64,000 nucleotides of DNA from Sphingobacterium yanglingense (lineage in GTDB: Bacteria > Bacteroidota > Bacteroidia > Sphingobacteriales > Sphingobacteriaceae), in contig NZ_SNYV01000011.1 in assembly GCF_004363245.1 (NCBI RefSeq), positions 310,001-374,000 of the forward strand, written 5' to 3'. The notes under the pieces were generated by a model that made no database searches, had not been told where the DNA came from, and saw only the letters and a list, made by a program, of their open reading frames with translations. The translations under genes were made by a program, and so were the position numbers. Below are positions 16,967 to 25,617 of the stretch, one piece after another. The number at the start of each line of letters is the position of its first letter. Position 1 is the stretch's first letter.

Positions 16967-19900
16967 ATGAATAATACCCATCATTGTGGTTGCCGTTGGC
17001 ATGCCATGTATAGATGTTTAAAATGGAGCGTTATGCGAATACAGTTGATACTCTTTTTTTTGTGCTTGTTCCTATTCCAGCTGAGAGCCGATGATGCACG
17101 AGCGCAAAGTCTAACCATCCGCGGTACGAAGCTCCCATTAGAAACTGTACTCAAAACACTGAAGAAAGAAACGGGCTATGATATTTTGTATAGCGCGGCA
17201 GAGTTGAAAAAAGAGGCTAACCCTGTTACACTCCATCTTTCCGGTATATCTGTGGAGATAGCACTCCGGGAGATTTTCAAGCAGCAAACCAACCTCGAAT
17301 ATGCATTAGATCAAAGAACGGTCATTGTCCGCAAGAAGACAAAACTAATAGAAGAGTCTAACAAAAAAGAAAGCAACAGACCAGAGCAACAGCCCGTCCG
17401 TGGCCGTGTGACCAATGAAAAAGGGGAACCATTGGCGGGAGCTTCGGTCTATGTACTGGATACACACGGCAGGCGTACAGCTATGCAGACCAAGACGGAT
17501 GAGGAGGGATATTTTGAATTGAGGCAGGTTGAAGCAGGAACAAAACTTGAGGTAGTGTTTCTCGGATATACTGCACAAAAGCTTACGGTCCGAGCGGATA
17601 TGGGAACCATTGTGTTGAAGCCATTTTCTGCTGAAGTGGAGGAGGTGGAGGTCATGGTGAATACGGGGTATCAAATGTTGAAACCTAATGAAGTAACAGG
17701 CGCAATTGATGTGATAGATAATAAGATGCTCACTCAACAGGTAGGGACCAATATCCTGCAGCGTCTTAACAATGTTGTACCCGCTATTCGCTTTGAAAAT
17801 CAGCCGATCAAAAATGCTATGCGGCAGAAGTTAAATGTTTCTGTTCGGGGACTAAGTACCATTAACGGTAATCTTGATCCTTTAATTGTGCTGGACGGGT
17901 TTATCTATGAGGGTGATATTACCAACATAGACCCTGCGATGATTGAATCGGCTACGGTTTTGAAAGATGCCGCGGCGAGTGCAATATGGGGAGCCCGGGC
18001 AGGAAACGGTGTAATTGTACTGACCACCAAGAAAGGTATGATAGGGACAAATACCCGCAATAAAACTACGTTTGGAAGTACGATGATCTTTAAAGATCGC
18101 CCAAATCTGTCGCAGCTATATCAGGTTCCGAATGCCGATTTTATAGCTATTGAAAAGATGTTGTTCGATAGGGGACATTATGATGTTTTTCTACAATCAT
18201 TTCCTTATGTAGCAATGACCCCCGTAATTGATATTTTGGACCGTACAAAAAATGGAAAGATTTCGTCATTGGACTCCGCAGAAGCAATCAATAACCTCTT
18301 GGCGCAGGACGGTTTGAAGAATTATTCAGACGCTTTTTATAGATCACCGATGTCCATGCAGTATAATTTGCATATCGCCGGTGGCAATGCAAAAAACAGT
18401 TATGGGTTAGGATTAGGCTACACGAAAACAACAACTGAATTGGATAGCCGAAATAGAAAATGGAATCTGCTATTTTCAAATAGTTATCGTCCGATCGCAA
18501 ACTTGCAGGTAGATCTGAATGTGAACTATACCGATCATAGGGATCAATCGGGGAGACCTGATTATTCCAGCCTGAGCTATGGTAGTAAATCGGTTCCCTA
18601 TATGCAGTTCTTTGATAATAACGGTAAGGAAATATCGTTTGACGGGGATTTTAGAAGGTCGTATCTCGACCAGAATTTTGGTGCTAATTATTTAGACTGG
18701 TCTTACTATCCGCTGTCGGAATATAACTATTCGAAGACTACCAAAAACTTGAATGAGCTCTTTGCATCGGCCGGTATATCTTATCAGATCTTGCCCTACC
18801 TCAAGTTTACCGCTTCAGGACAATATCAAAAGCAGGCTTCCAAGAGTGAGTTTTTAAGTGAAATGGAAGGTTATAGTGCTCGACTGTTGATCAATAAATT
18901 TACACAGGTGGATCCGGTGACTGGAAAAGTAAGTTATCCGGTGCCGCGTGCGGGAATTAACAAAATTGGTGAAAGTGAGGGGCAGTCGTACACGGTGCGT
19001 AGTCAACTCACTTTAGATAAACGATTGAGTGCGCATCACTTAATCGGCATCTTTGGTGCTGAGATGCGGCAGAATACACAGAGCGGAACAGCCTATACTG
19101 TGTATGGATACAACAGCATCCCCCTGACGTCGCAGGCTGTAGACTTTATAAACCTTTACCGCACCAGTCCTGATGCACTATTACAGACAATAGGGGGAAG
19201 TCCGGATTTCACAAAAACGGTCAATAGGTTTGTTTCGACATACATCAATTTTTCTGATATATGGAAGGAGAAATATGGCATTTCTTTCAGTTTTAGGCAG
19301 GATGGAGCCAATATATTTGGAGCCAATACAAATGATAAATGGTCACCCCTATGGTCTGTGGGTGGTTTTTGGGATCTCGGCAAAGAGCAGTTTATGGAGC
19401 TGCCTTGGTTGGATAATCTCAAGCTCAGAGCCACATTTGGTTACAGTGGTAACGTTGATCTGACCAGAACGCCCGAACCCATTGCAAATATTGAGACAGC
19501 CCGATATACGAATTACCCCATGTTGAATATCCGAAACCTAAATGATCCTTCGCTCCGATGGGAGAAGGTCGGAACTTTCAATCTAGGACTAGATTATGCT
19601 TTATTTAAAAACCGGATCTCGGGCAGTGTTGACTATTATGTGAAAAATGGAAAAGACCTGTATGGTACCACAGATTATGATTACACAACCTGGGGAGCAC
19701 AGGCAACAGTGGTCAAAAATGTCGGCGCCATGCGTGGTCATGGACTCGATCTGGCTTTGAATAGTATCAATACAATCAATAGGCTCAAATGGAGTACGAG
19801 TCTGGTATTAAGCCTGAATAAAAACAAAACGACCGCATATTATAGAAGCGTGAACCAAGGGCTCGGCAATTTTCTCGGCAATGGCAATGGTATCACGCCG

Positions 19901-20548
19901 ATAGTAGGACGACCTTTAAATGCAATAGCGGCTTATCGATGGGCTGGACTGAATGAAAAGGGGCAGCCACAGGGATACCTGAACGGTGAAGTCAGCACAG
20001 AATATCTCAAGATCAGAAATTCGTCCCTACAGAGCGCTTCGGATTCAGAAAGTATTGTCTTTATTGGTTCCTCCAAACCCCAGCTGTTTGGCAATCTCAC
20101 CAATACTTTTGCGTGGAAAGCATTTTCGATGTCTTTTAACATGAGCTTTAAAGCTGATTATTATTTTCAAACGCCGTCCACGTCTTACTACTCACTCTTC
20201 GAGCAGGGTGTGGCTTATCCCGATTTTGAAAATCGCTGGATGAAGCCTGGCGATGAAAAGCAGACCAGCATGCCTAAAATGGAGTATCCGATAAATGATA
20301 ATCTCAGTACATTTTATACCCAATCGGAAATCCAGATACTCAAAGGAGACCATATCCGCTTGGAATATATTAATGCCGCCTGGGAACATAGGATAACTGG
20401 CAAGAACGAAATGAAATTTAGGCTGTATGGAAATATTGCTAACCTAGGTGTAATCTGGAAAGCTAATAGGCAACATATTGATCCTGAATTTGCATATCGT
20501 CTAACCCCTCCAAAAACATTTTCATTGGGAATTCAAATTGATTATTAA
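16967..20548 (+). CDS. SusC/RagA-family TonB-dependent transporter with STN domain, locus C
   Basis: An outer-membrane importer and signal transducer of 1193 residues. N-terminal extension (MNNTHHCGCRW), signal peptide about residues 23-47 ending in DARAQ, STN domain about 48-120, CarboxypepD_reg-like domain about 143-222, plug (IWGARAGNGVIVLTTKKG near residue 345), then the barrel. The region from the CarboxypepD_reg end to the presumed TonB box (VEVMVNTGYQ) is DNA-identical to locus B over 125 bp (17549-17673); the STN and plug are not. susD follows after 3 bp. Confidence 0.96.
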   Translation: MNNTHHCGCRWHAMYRCLKWSVMRIQLILFFLCLFLFQLRADDARAQSLTIRGTKLPLETVLKTLKKETGYDILYSAAELKKEANPVTLHLSGISVEIALREIFKQQTNLEYALDQRTVIVRKKTKLIEESNKKESNRPEQQPVRGRVTNEKGEPLAGASVYVLDTHGRRTAMQTKTDEEGYFELRQVEAGTKLEVVFLGYTAQKLTVRADMGTIVLKPFSAEVEEVEVMVNTGYQMLKPNEVTGAIDVIDNKMLTQQVGTNILQRLNNVVPAIRFENQPIKNAMRQKLNVSVRGLSTINGNLDPLIVLDGFIYEGDITNIDPAMIESATVLKDAAASAIWGARAGNGVIVLTTKKGMIGTNTRNKTTFGSTMIFKDRPNLSQLYQVPNADFIAIEKMLFDRGHYDVFLQSFPYVAMTPVIDILDRTKNGKISSLDSAEAINNLLAQDGLKNYSDAFYRSPMSMQYNLHIAGGNAKNSYGLGLGYTKTTTELDSRNRKWNLLFSNSYRPIANLQVDLNVNYTDHRDQSGRPDYSSLSYGSKSVPYMQFFDNNGKEISFDGDFRRSYLDQNFGANYLDWSYYPLSEYNYSKTTKNLNELFASAGISYQILPYLKFTASGQYQKQASKSEFLSEMEGYSARLLINKFTQVDPVTGKVSYPVPRAGINKIGESEGQSYTVRSQLTLDKRLSAHHLIGIFGAEMRQNTQSGTAYTVYGYNSIPLTSQAVDFINLYRTSPDALLQTIGGSPDFTKTVNRFVSTYINFSDIWKEKYGISFSFRQDGANIFGANTNDKWSPLWSVGGFWDLGKEQFMELPWLDNLKLRATFGYSGNVDLTRTPEPIANIETARYTNYPMLNIRNLNDPSLRWEKVGTFNLGLDYALFKNRISGSVDYYVKNGKDLYGTTDYDYTTWGAQATVVKNVGAMRGHGLDLALNSINTINRLKWSTSLVLSLNKNKTTAYYRSVNQGLGNFLGNGNGITPIVGRPLNAIAAYRWAGLNEKGQPQGYLNGEVSTEYLKIRNSSLQSASDSESIVFIGSSKPQLFGNLTNTFAWKAFSMSFNMSFKADYYFQTPSTSYYSLFEQGVAYPDFENRWMKPGDEKQTSMPKMEYPINDNLSTFYTQSEIQILKGDHIRLEYINAAWEHRITGKNEMKFRLYGNIANLGVIWKANRQHIDPEFAYRLTPPKTFSLGIQIDY

Positions 20549-20551
20549 GAG

Positions 20552-21904
20552 ATGAAAACAATAATTATAAGTTTAACCCTGGGCTTTGCTACACTAATTT
20601 TCGGGGCTTGTGATAAATATTTAGATGTACAATCCAATAATAAATTGGTTGTACCCAAAGAATTGGATGACTTACAAAAACTTCTGGACAATGTACGTGT
20701 AATGAACAATAATTTTTGTTCACGTGGTGAAAAGGCCTGTGACGATTATTTTATTCCTGAGAGCAATTACAAAGCATTGAATGATGTGGAGAAGCTGGAT
20801 TATATCTGGGAAGATTCCCAATATAATTTTTCCAACGATTGGTCGAGCATGTACAATGTTGTATATATAGCTAATCTTGTACTGGAGCGTCTTGATAAAA
20901 TTGATAGAAATGAACAGAATGCTGCAAAATGGGACGGTATCAAAGGCGCTGCCCTATTTTTTCGTGCCAATAGTTATCTCAGTTTGTTATGGACCTATGC
21001 CAAGGCCTATCAGCAGAATACCGCTGAGACGGATCTAGGTATTGTTCTTCGGGAAACATCAGATTTTAATGTAAAATCCGTACGGGCCTCCGTGGAAGAT
21101 AGTTATAAAAAAGTGATCAAAGATATGGAAACTTCGATTTCACTTCTGCCATTGGAATCGGATCATGTCGTACAGCCAAGTAAGCCAGCTGTATATGGGG
21201 TTTTGGCAAGAGCTTATCTGTCGATGCGTCAATATGATCTGGCATTAAAATATGCTGAGCTGTATTTGGAACGGCGAAACGAGCTACTTGATTATAATAA
21301 CAGCAATGAGGTAAAATTGACGGCCACTTTTCCCTTTAGTTTATTCAATAAAGAGACTACATTCTATATGGAACTGAAGGCAACGATACTGAGTAATGCG
21401 TATTCAAATATTGATTCTGTACTCTATCGCTCTTATGATTCCAATGACCTGCGGAAGCAAGCGTATTTTAAAGTGTTAAATAATGTAATCAATTTTAAAG
21501 GGCAGTACTCAGGAAGTGCGCTTTTATTTGGCGGCGTGGCTACAGATGAAATATACCTGATCCGAGCGGAATGTCTGGCGCGAGCGGGCAAGTTGGTGGA
21601 AGCGCAAGCAGATCTTAATAAACTTTTGGCGACGCGATATAAAGCAGGAACCTATAAACCTTATCTTTTGACGGATGCGGGGGAGGTGCTGAAAGTGATA
21701 TTAAGTGAAAGACGGAAAGAGCTGGTCTATCGAGGGCTGAGGTGGATGGATATCAAACGATTAAATCTGGAAGGGCAAGAGATCATCTTAAAAAGAGTAG
21801 TCAATGGGAAAGAATACAGGCTTGTGCCCAACGAAAACCGGTATGCATTACCTCTGCCGGCAGATATCGTGAGGATAGCGGGAATTCCTCAAAATTCACG
21901 ATAA
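20552..21904 (+). CDS. SusD/RagB-family outer-membrane lipoprotein, locus C
   Basis: A 450-residue surface lipoprotein, partner of the locus C SusC. Lipobox FGAC, then DKYLDVQSNNK. TPR-like core (YGVLARAYLSMRQYDLALKY) and C-terminal family motif (SERRKELVYRGLRWMDIKR, YALPLPADIVRI, PQNSR). The next gene starts 175 bp later, the only long gap inside any susC-susD-tlpA unit here. That gap contains an imperfect hairpin around 21961-21990 (CTGAAA with TTTCAG), so tlpA of this locus may be expressed partly on its own. Confidence 0.95.
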   Translation: MKTIIISLTLGFATLIFGACDKYLDVQSNNKLVVPKELDDLQKLLDNVRVMNNNFCSRGEKACDDYFIPESNYKALNDVEKLDYIWEDSQYNFSNDWSSMYNVVYIANLVLERLDKIDRNEQNAAKWDGIKGAALFFRANSYLSLLWTYAKAYQQNTAETDLGIVLRETSDFNVKSVRASVEDSYKKVIKDMETSISLLPLESDHVVQPSKPAVYGVLARAYLSMRQYDLALKYAELYLERRNELLDYNNSNEVKLTATFPFSLFNKETTFYMELKATILSNAYSNIDSVLYRSYDSNDLRKQAYFKVLNNVINFKGQYSGSALLFGGVATDEIYLIRAECLARAGKLVEAQADLNKLLATRYKAGTYKPYLLTDAGEVLKVILSERRKELVYRGLRWMDIKRLNLEGQEIILKRVVNGKEYRLVPNENRYALPLPADIVRIAGIPQNSR

Positions 21905-22079
21905 CGTACGACGGTAAAAATTGATTTTATTTAATATAATGTCATAATAAAGAGTGTGTTCTGAAAGTATTTAGCAATATCTTTTCAGGAGGTATAAAAC
22001 CTAGTACTTTATATTTTAGATATTTTAATGACAAATATAAACGAACCTGGCTCGTGAGTTCATAAACTAATTTTAATAT

Positions 22080-23450
22080 ATGAAAAAGCAAATTATAGCA
22101 ATCATATTGTCTGCTACTACTATGTTTAATGTTGTAATGGCACAGAATTCCAGTGAAATATCTCCTTTGTCAATAGGCGATCCTATGTCTGACATCGTAA
22201 TTTCTAATCTAAAAAACTACCCAAAGGATGAGGTTAATATATCTGACTTTAAAGGTAAACTATTGATTTTAGACTTTTGGGCTACTTGGTGTCCAACCTG
22301 TTATGAGTATTTTCCAAAATTGGATATGTTGCAAAAGGAGTTTGATAATCAGGTTCAAATTATCTTGGTGAATCCGGAAGAAACAAAAGATACGAAAGAT
22401 AAAATAGCCAACCTTTTTTTGAAATTGAAAGAAAATGTGGGGTATGAAGTCAAGCTACCGTTTGTAAATCATGATCCCGTTTTGGGAAAACTGTTCCCTT
22501 TTAGAACTTTACCTCAATATATTTGGATTGATAGTGAAGGTAAAGTACGGGCCGTGACGGACATCCTTAGTGTCACGTCAGAAAATATCAGGCACTTGCT
22601 TCAGGGTGGATTTCTACACAATAAGCAGGATATTTATAACTACGATAGAAGTAAACCCTTTGCTGCAGAATTATTTGAACGTAAAGAGGTAAATCGTAAA
22701 TATCGTTCACAGATCACGGGCTACATTGAAGGGATATCTGGCTACAACTCCTTTGGAACTAACGGCACTGTGCGTGAACGCAGAGTGTATAGATCCAACA
22801 TGCGATTAAAGATGCTTTTAACCTTAGATCGCGTATTTGATGAATTACGAGGAGACAAAGTGATACGAAATTTTCCGAATTCGCAAATTATCTTTAAAAC
22901 TACGAATCCAAAATTTGAGTCCGACTTTAGAAGCGCAGATAGTTTCAACCCCGATGAACTGTATACCTATGAGATTCTCTTGCCCGATACTTTGCCTTTT
23001 ACAGTGGTAAGGGATTTTATGCGTGAAGATCTTTCCCGGTATTTCAATTTCAATATCAAGCGGGAAGAGAGAAAGGTACCGGTGTATGTATTGAAAAGTA
23101 CACCTAGGCTAGCCAAGATCGAATCGACATTTGATGTCGTGAAGGAAGCGGTAGCCACAGCATATTATAAAACAAGGAGTGTGCATTCTATGGATAAAAA
23201 TGCTTCCAAGAAATACCTCAAGAATGCGACAATAGAACAGTTGATCAATGTATTAAATAATTTTTCGCAGATACCTATTCTATCGGACGAAGTATTTACA
23301 CACCAATCACAACGCTATGACTTTGATTTTCCGAATAATTTATATGAACTCACATCAGAACAGCTAAAAGAATACCTATTATCTTACGGCTTTGAGGTGG
23401 CGGAAAAAGAACGTCTATTGCCTATCGTCACATTCACCGATCGCTACTAG
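22080..23450 (+). CDS. Secreted TlpA-like thioredoxin with long C-terminal extension, locus C
   Basis: Exported thioredoxin-fold protein of 456 residues. Signal peptide about residues 1-22 (ending VVMAQ). TlpA domain with FWATWCPTC, cysteines at 71 and 74, and the cis-proline loop in TLPQYIWIDSEG. The C-terminal part is homologous to the locus B protein over its whole length, including DEVFTHQSQRYDFDFP, and ends FTDRY. A clear terminator follows. It is separated from susD by 175 bp, unlike its counterparts. Confidence 0.85.
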   Translation: MKKQIIAIILSATTMFNVVMAQNSSEISPLSIGDPMSDIVISNLKNYPKDEVNISDFKGKLLILDFWATWCPTCYEYFPKLDMLQKEFDNQVQIILVNPEETKDTKDKIANLFLKLKENVGYEVKLPFVNHDPVLGKLFPFRTLPQYIWIDSEGKVRAVTDILSVTSENIRHLLQGGFLHNKQDIYNYDRSKPFAAELFERKEVNRKYRSQITGYIEGISGYNSFGTNGTVRERRVYRSNMRLKMLLTLDRVFDELRGDKVIRNFPNSQIIFKTTNPKFESDFRSADSFNPDELYTYEILLPDTLPFTVVRDFMREDLSRYFNFNIKREERKVPVYVLKSTPRLAKIESTFDVVKEAVATAYYKTRSVHSMDKNASKKYLKNATIEQLINVLNNFSQIPILSDEVFTHQSQRYDFDFPNNLYELTSEQLKEYLLSYGFEVAEKERLLPIVTFTDRY

Positions 23451-23468
23451 TGGTAGAAATATCATGAG

Positions 23469-23505
23469 GCCCTCCGCCTGAACAGACGGAGGGCTTTTTT
23501 TCTTT
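23469..23505 (+). terminator. Intrinsic terminator after locus C
   Basis: GCCCTCCG (23469-23476) and CGGAGGGC (23487-23494) form a perfect 8-bp GC-rich stem with a 10-nt loop, followed directly by a run of T. It lies 18 bp after the tlpA stop and before the locus D sigma gene. Confidence 0.9.
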
Positions 23506-23584
23506 TTTCAATTATCAAATACCGTACATTTTGCATAAGTTTACGACCGATTAACTGATTTAAGGATCTTTAGGCATATAGAAT

Positions 23585-24172
23585 ATGCGCAATACTTTAT
23601 ACGAAACAAATGAAGATACACTACTGGCCGATCTTTCTAGTGGGCTGTCTAGTGCATTGGAGTATATCTATATGGAGTTTCAGCCAGCCTTGGTCTTTTT
23701 TGCAGGTAACCTCTTGCAATCAGATACCATCATGCTGGCCGAAGAATTGGTGCAGGATAGTTTCTTGAAGCTGTACCAGCGGCACGACAGATTCCAAACC
23801 CTCAATTCACTAAAGGCCTTTCTTTATATTACCACCCGTAATGCCTGTTACAACCATCTCGAGAAGCAAAAGGTGCGGGCGCGGCATTTGCAGGATTATG
23901 TGCATGAGTATAGTGATATGGAGCACAGTATCCTGTTAGAAATGATGCATACCGAAACCGTGCGTGAGCTTTTGCAGGCGATCGATACCTTGCCTCCACA
24001 ATGCAAAGCCGTCATCAACATGTTGATCCATGAAGATAAATCGTATGCCGAAATTGCAGAGGCGCTCGGTGTTACGGTGAGTACGGTCAAGAATCAGAAA
24101 GCACGTGCCATCTCCTTACTGAGAGGTAAGATCTCGGGCGTGGGTATTGCATTACTATTACTTTCGATATAA
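23585..24172 (+). CDS. ECF RNA polymerase sigma factor, locus D
   Basis: A 195-residue ECF sigma factor, more diverged than those of B, C and E. Region 2 about residues 22-95 (ALEYIYMEFQPALVFFAG, AEELVQDSFLKLYQRHDRF, FLYITTRNACYNHLEKQK). Region 4 about 130-180 (LPPQCKAVINMLIHEDKSY, AEIAEALGVTVSTVKNQK). Hydrophobic tail GVGIALLLLSI. The fecR gene begins 141 bp downstream. A piece of a gene like this one recurs as a fragment near 32298-32326. Confidence 0.93.
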   Translation: MRNTLYETNEDTLLADLSSGLSSALEYIYMEFQPALVFFAGNLLQSDTIMLAEELVQDSFLKLYQRHDRFQTLNSLKAFLYITTRNACYNHLEKQKVRARHLQDYVHEYSDMEHSILLEMMHTETVRELLQAIDTLPPQCKAVINMLIHEDKSYAEIAEALGVTVSTVKNQKARAISLLRGKISGVGIALLLLSI

Positions 24173-24313
24173 AAAACCGACGACTCTTATTTAGCTCATT
24201 TACAGGTTTAGCAGTTCTTGGATAGCCTTGGTAGATAAACACGTTCAAAAAAAATCAAAATCCTTTAGACGCTTATCGGATTTTCCGGTTTCTATTAAAA
24301 CAGCAAAGGTAAT

Positions 24314-25486
24314 ATGGAAAGTCAGGAATTCGATAAGAGCTATTATATCACAGGATTGATCCGACGTAAAATCCAGCAGCAGCCTCTCTCTCCACAGGAA
24401 GAAGAGGAGCTGCATAAATGGCGTCACGAATGTGCTGAGAATGGATCTTTTTATGAAAGGATACGTAATGAGAGGGAGCTTGCACAGTCGGTGAACCGCT
24501 ATCTGGCTACCGATACCGCGCAACGATGGACGGAATTCCATGCGCAGCATATCCAACGGAAAGATAAGATACGGCCTATGTGGCAGGCATGGTCTGCTGC
24601 GGTCTTGCTGTTGGCTATCAGCATAAGTGTGTTGTTTTATTTTTATAAACGTGATGCCAGCAATTTTTCAATTGGTAGGGACACCTTAGTTAACCACGAT
24701 CGTATGCCATCGCCTGGTGGCAATCGTGCCATGTTAGTCTGGGAAGATGGCAGCAGTATCGAACTGAGCGGTAAACATTCAGGTCTTATCGTAGGCAAGG
24801 AGCTGGCTTATGAAGACGGATCGCAGCTGTCTGAGGCTAAGACAATATACGCGACATTGAAGACCCCAAAAGGAGGGCAATATCGGGTCGAACTCCCAGA
24901 TGGCACGAAGGTCTGGTTGAATGCAGCTTCATCACTTCGGTATCCGACCCGCTTTGACGGCGATCAACGTAAGGTAATGCTTAGTGGAGAGGCCTATTTT
25001 GAGGTCGCACATAATCCGAAGCAGCCTTTTATCGTGGAAACCGCGCGCCAGCACCTAAGTGTGTTAGGTACCGTATTCAATATCAATGCCTACGAAGAAG
25101 AAGAACAGACTACAACGACGTTATTGGAAGGGAAAGTAGCCCTCCAATCCAGAGCCAAAATGGAGAAATCTGTCTTCTTGGATCCAGGGAAGCAGAGTAT
25201 ATTGTTGGCCGACGAATTTAAGGTGACAGCTGTTGATAAGCAGGAAGCTGTAGCCTGGAAAGAAGGTAAGTTTGTGTTCAACGGTTCGGATATTTATGCG
25301 GTCATGCGGCAGATCGAAAGATGGTATGATGTGGAAGTCGTGTATGAGGGGGATATGGCTAGTGTATTATTTACAGGCTCGCTATCCCGATTTGCAGACA
25401 TAGGTACGGTAGCTGAAAAACTGGAATTAACCCGGGAGATAAAACTAACTATACAGGGAAGGAGGATTACAGTGAGGAAGAGATAA
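24314..25486 (+). CDS. FecR-family anti-sigma factor, locus D
   Basis: A 390-residue anti-sigma factor. Cytoplasmic part about residues 1-90, transmembrane helix 92-111 (WSAAVLLLAISISVLFYF), FecR domain from about 190 (TPKGGQYRVELPDGTKVWLN, VMLSGEAYFEVAHNPKQPF, VLGTVFNINAYEEE), DUF4974-type C-terminal domain (MRQIERWYDVEVVYEGD, LFTGSLSRFADI). ATG start at 24314. Its sigma partner is directly upstream and a strong hairpin is directly downstream. Confidence 0.95.
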   Translation: MESQEFDKSYYITGLIRRKIQQQPLSPQEEEELHKWRHECAENGSFYERIRNERELAQSVNRYLATDTAQRWTEFHAQHIQRKDKIRPMWQAWSAAVLLLAISISVLFYFYKRDASNFSIGRDTLVNHDRMPSPGGNRAMLVWEDGSSIELSGKHSGLIVGKELAYEDGSQLSEAKTIYATLKTPKGGQYRVELPDGTKVWLNAASSLRYPTRFDGDQRKVMLSGEAYFEVAHNPKQPFIVETARQHLSVLGTVFNINAYEEEEQTTTTLLEGKVALQSRAKMEKSVFLDPGKQSILLADEFKVTAVDKQEAVAWKEGKFVFNGSDIYAVMRQIERWYDVEVVYEGDMASVLFTGSLSRFADIGTVAEKLELTREIKLTIQGRRITVRKR

Positions 25487-25502
25487 GCGAAAAGTGTGTG
25501 TA

Positions 25503-25560
25503 TTTGCCTATGGGACAGAAGCCGGAGGTGTTGGAAGCACCGCCGGCGATGTCGGGCAAA
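25503..25560 (+). promoter_or_regulatory. Structured hairpin between fecR and susC, locus D
   Basis: Nested arms: TTTGCC (25503-25508) with GGCAAA (25555-25560), GACA (25514-25517) with TGTC (25550-25553), and GCCGGAGGTG (25521-25530) with CACCGCCGGC (25538-25547). The inner arms pair with one mismatch and enclose a 7-nt loop. The inner stem is nearly the same as in locus C although the surrounding sequence differs. No T-tract follows. Confidence 0.65.
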
Positions 25561-25569
25561 GCATACAAA

Positions 25570-25617
25570 TAGTTTTACGACGTATTAATATTTTTTAACC
25601 TAACAATCAAATATATG
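25570..25617 (+). promoter_or_regulatory. susC leader block shared with locus C
   Basis: Aligns with 16874-16918 of locus C (TAGTT, GTATTA, T-run, ACCTAAC, AAATATATG). It ends at the susC start codon and lies just after the hairpin. It is a candidate sigma-dependent promoter and leader. Part of it (ATTAAT, AACC, AACAAT) also seems to survive in locus E near 35104-35125. Confidence 0.45.
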
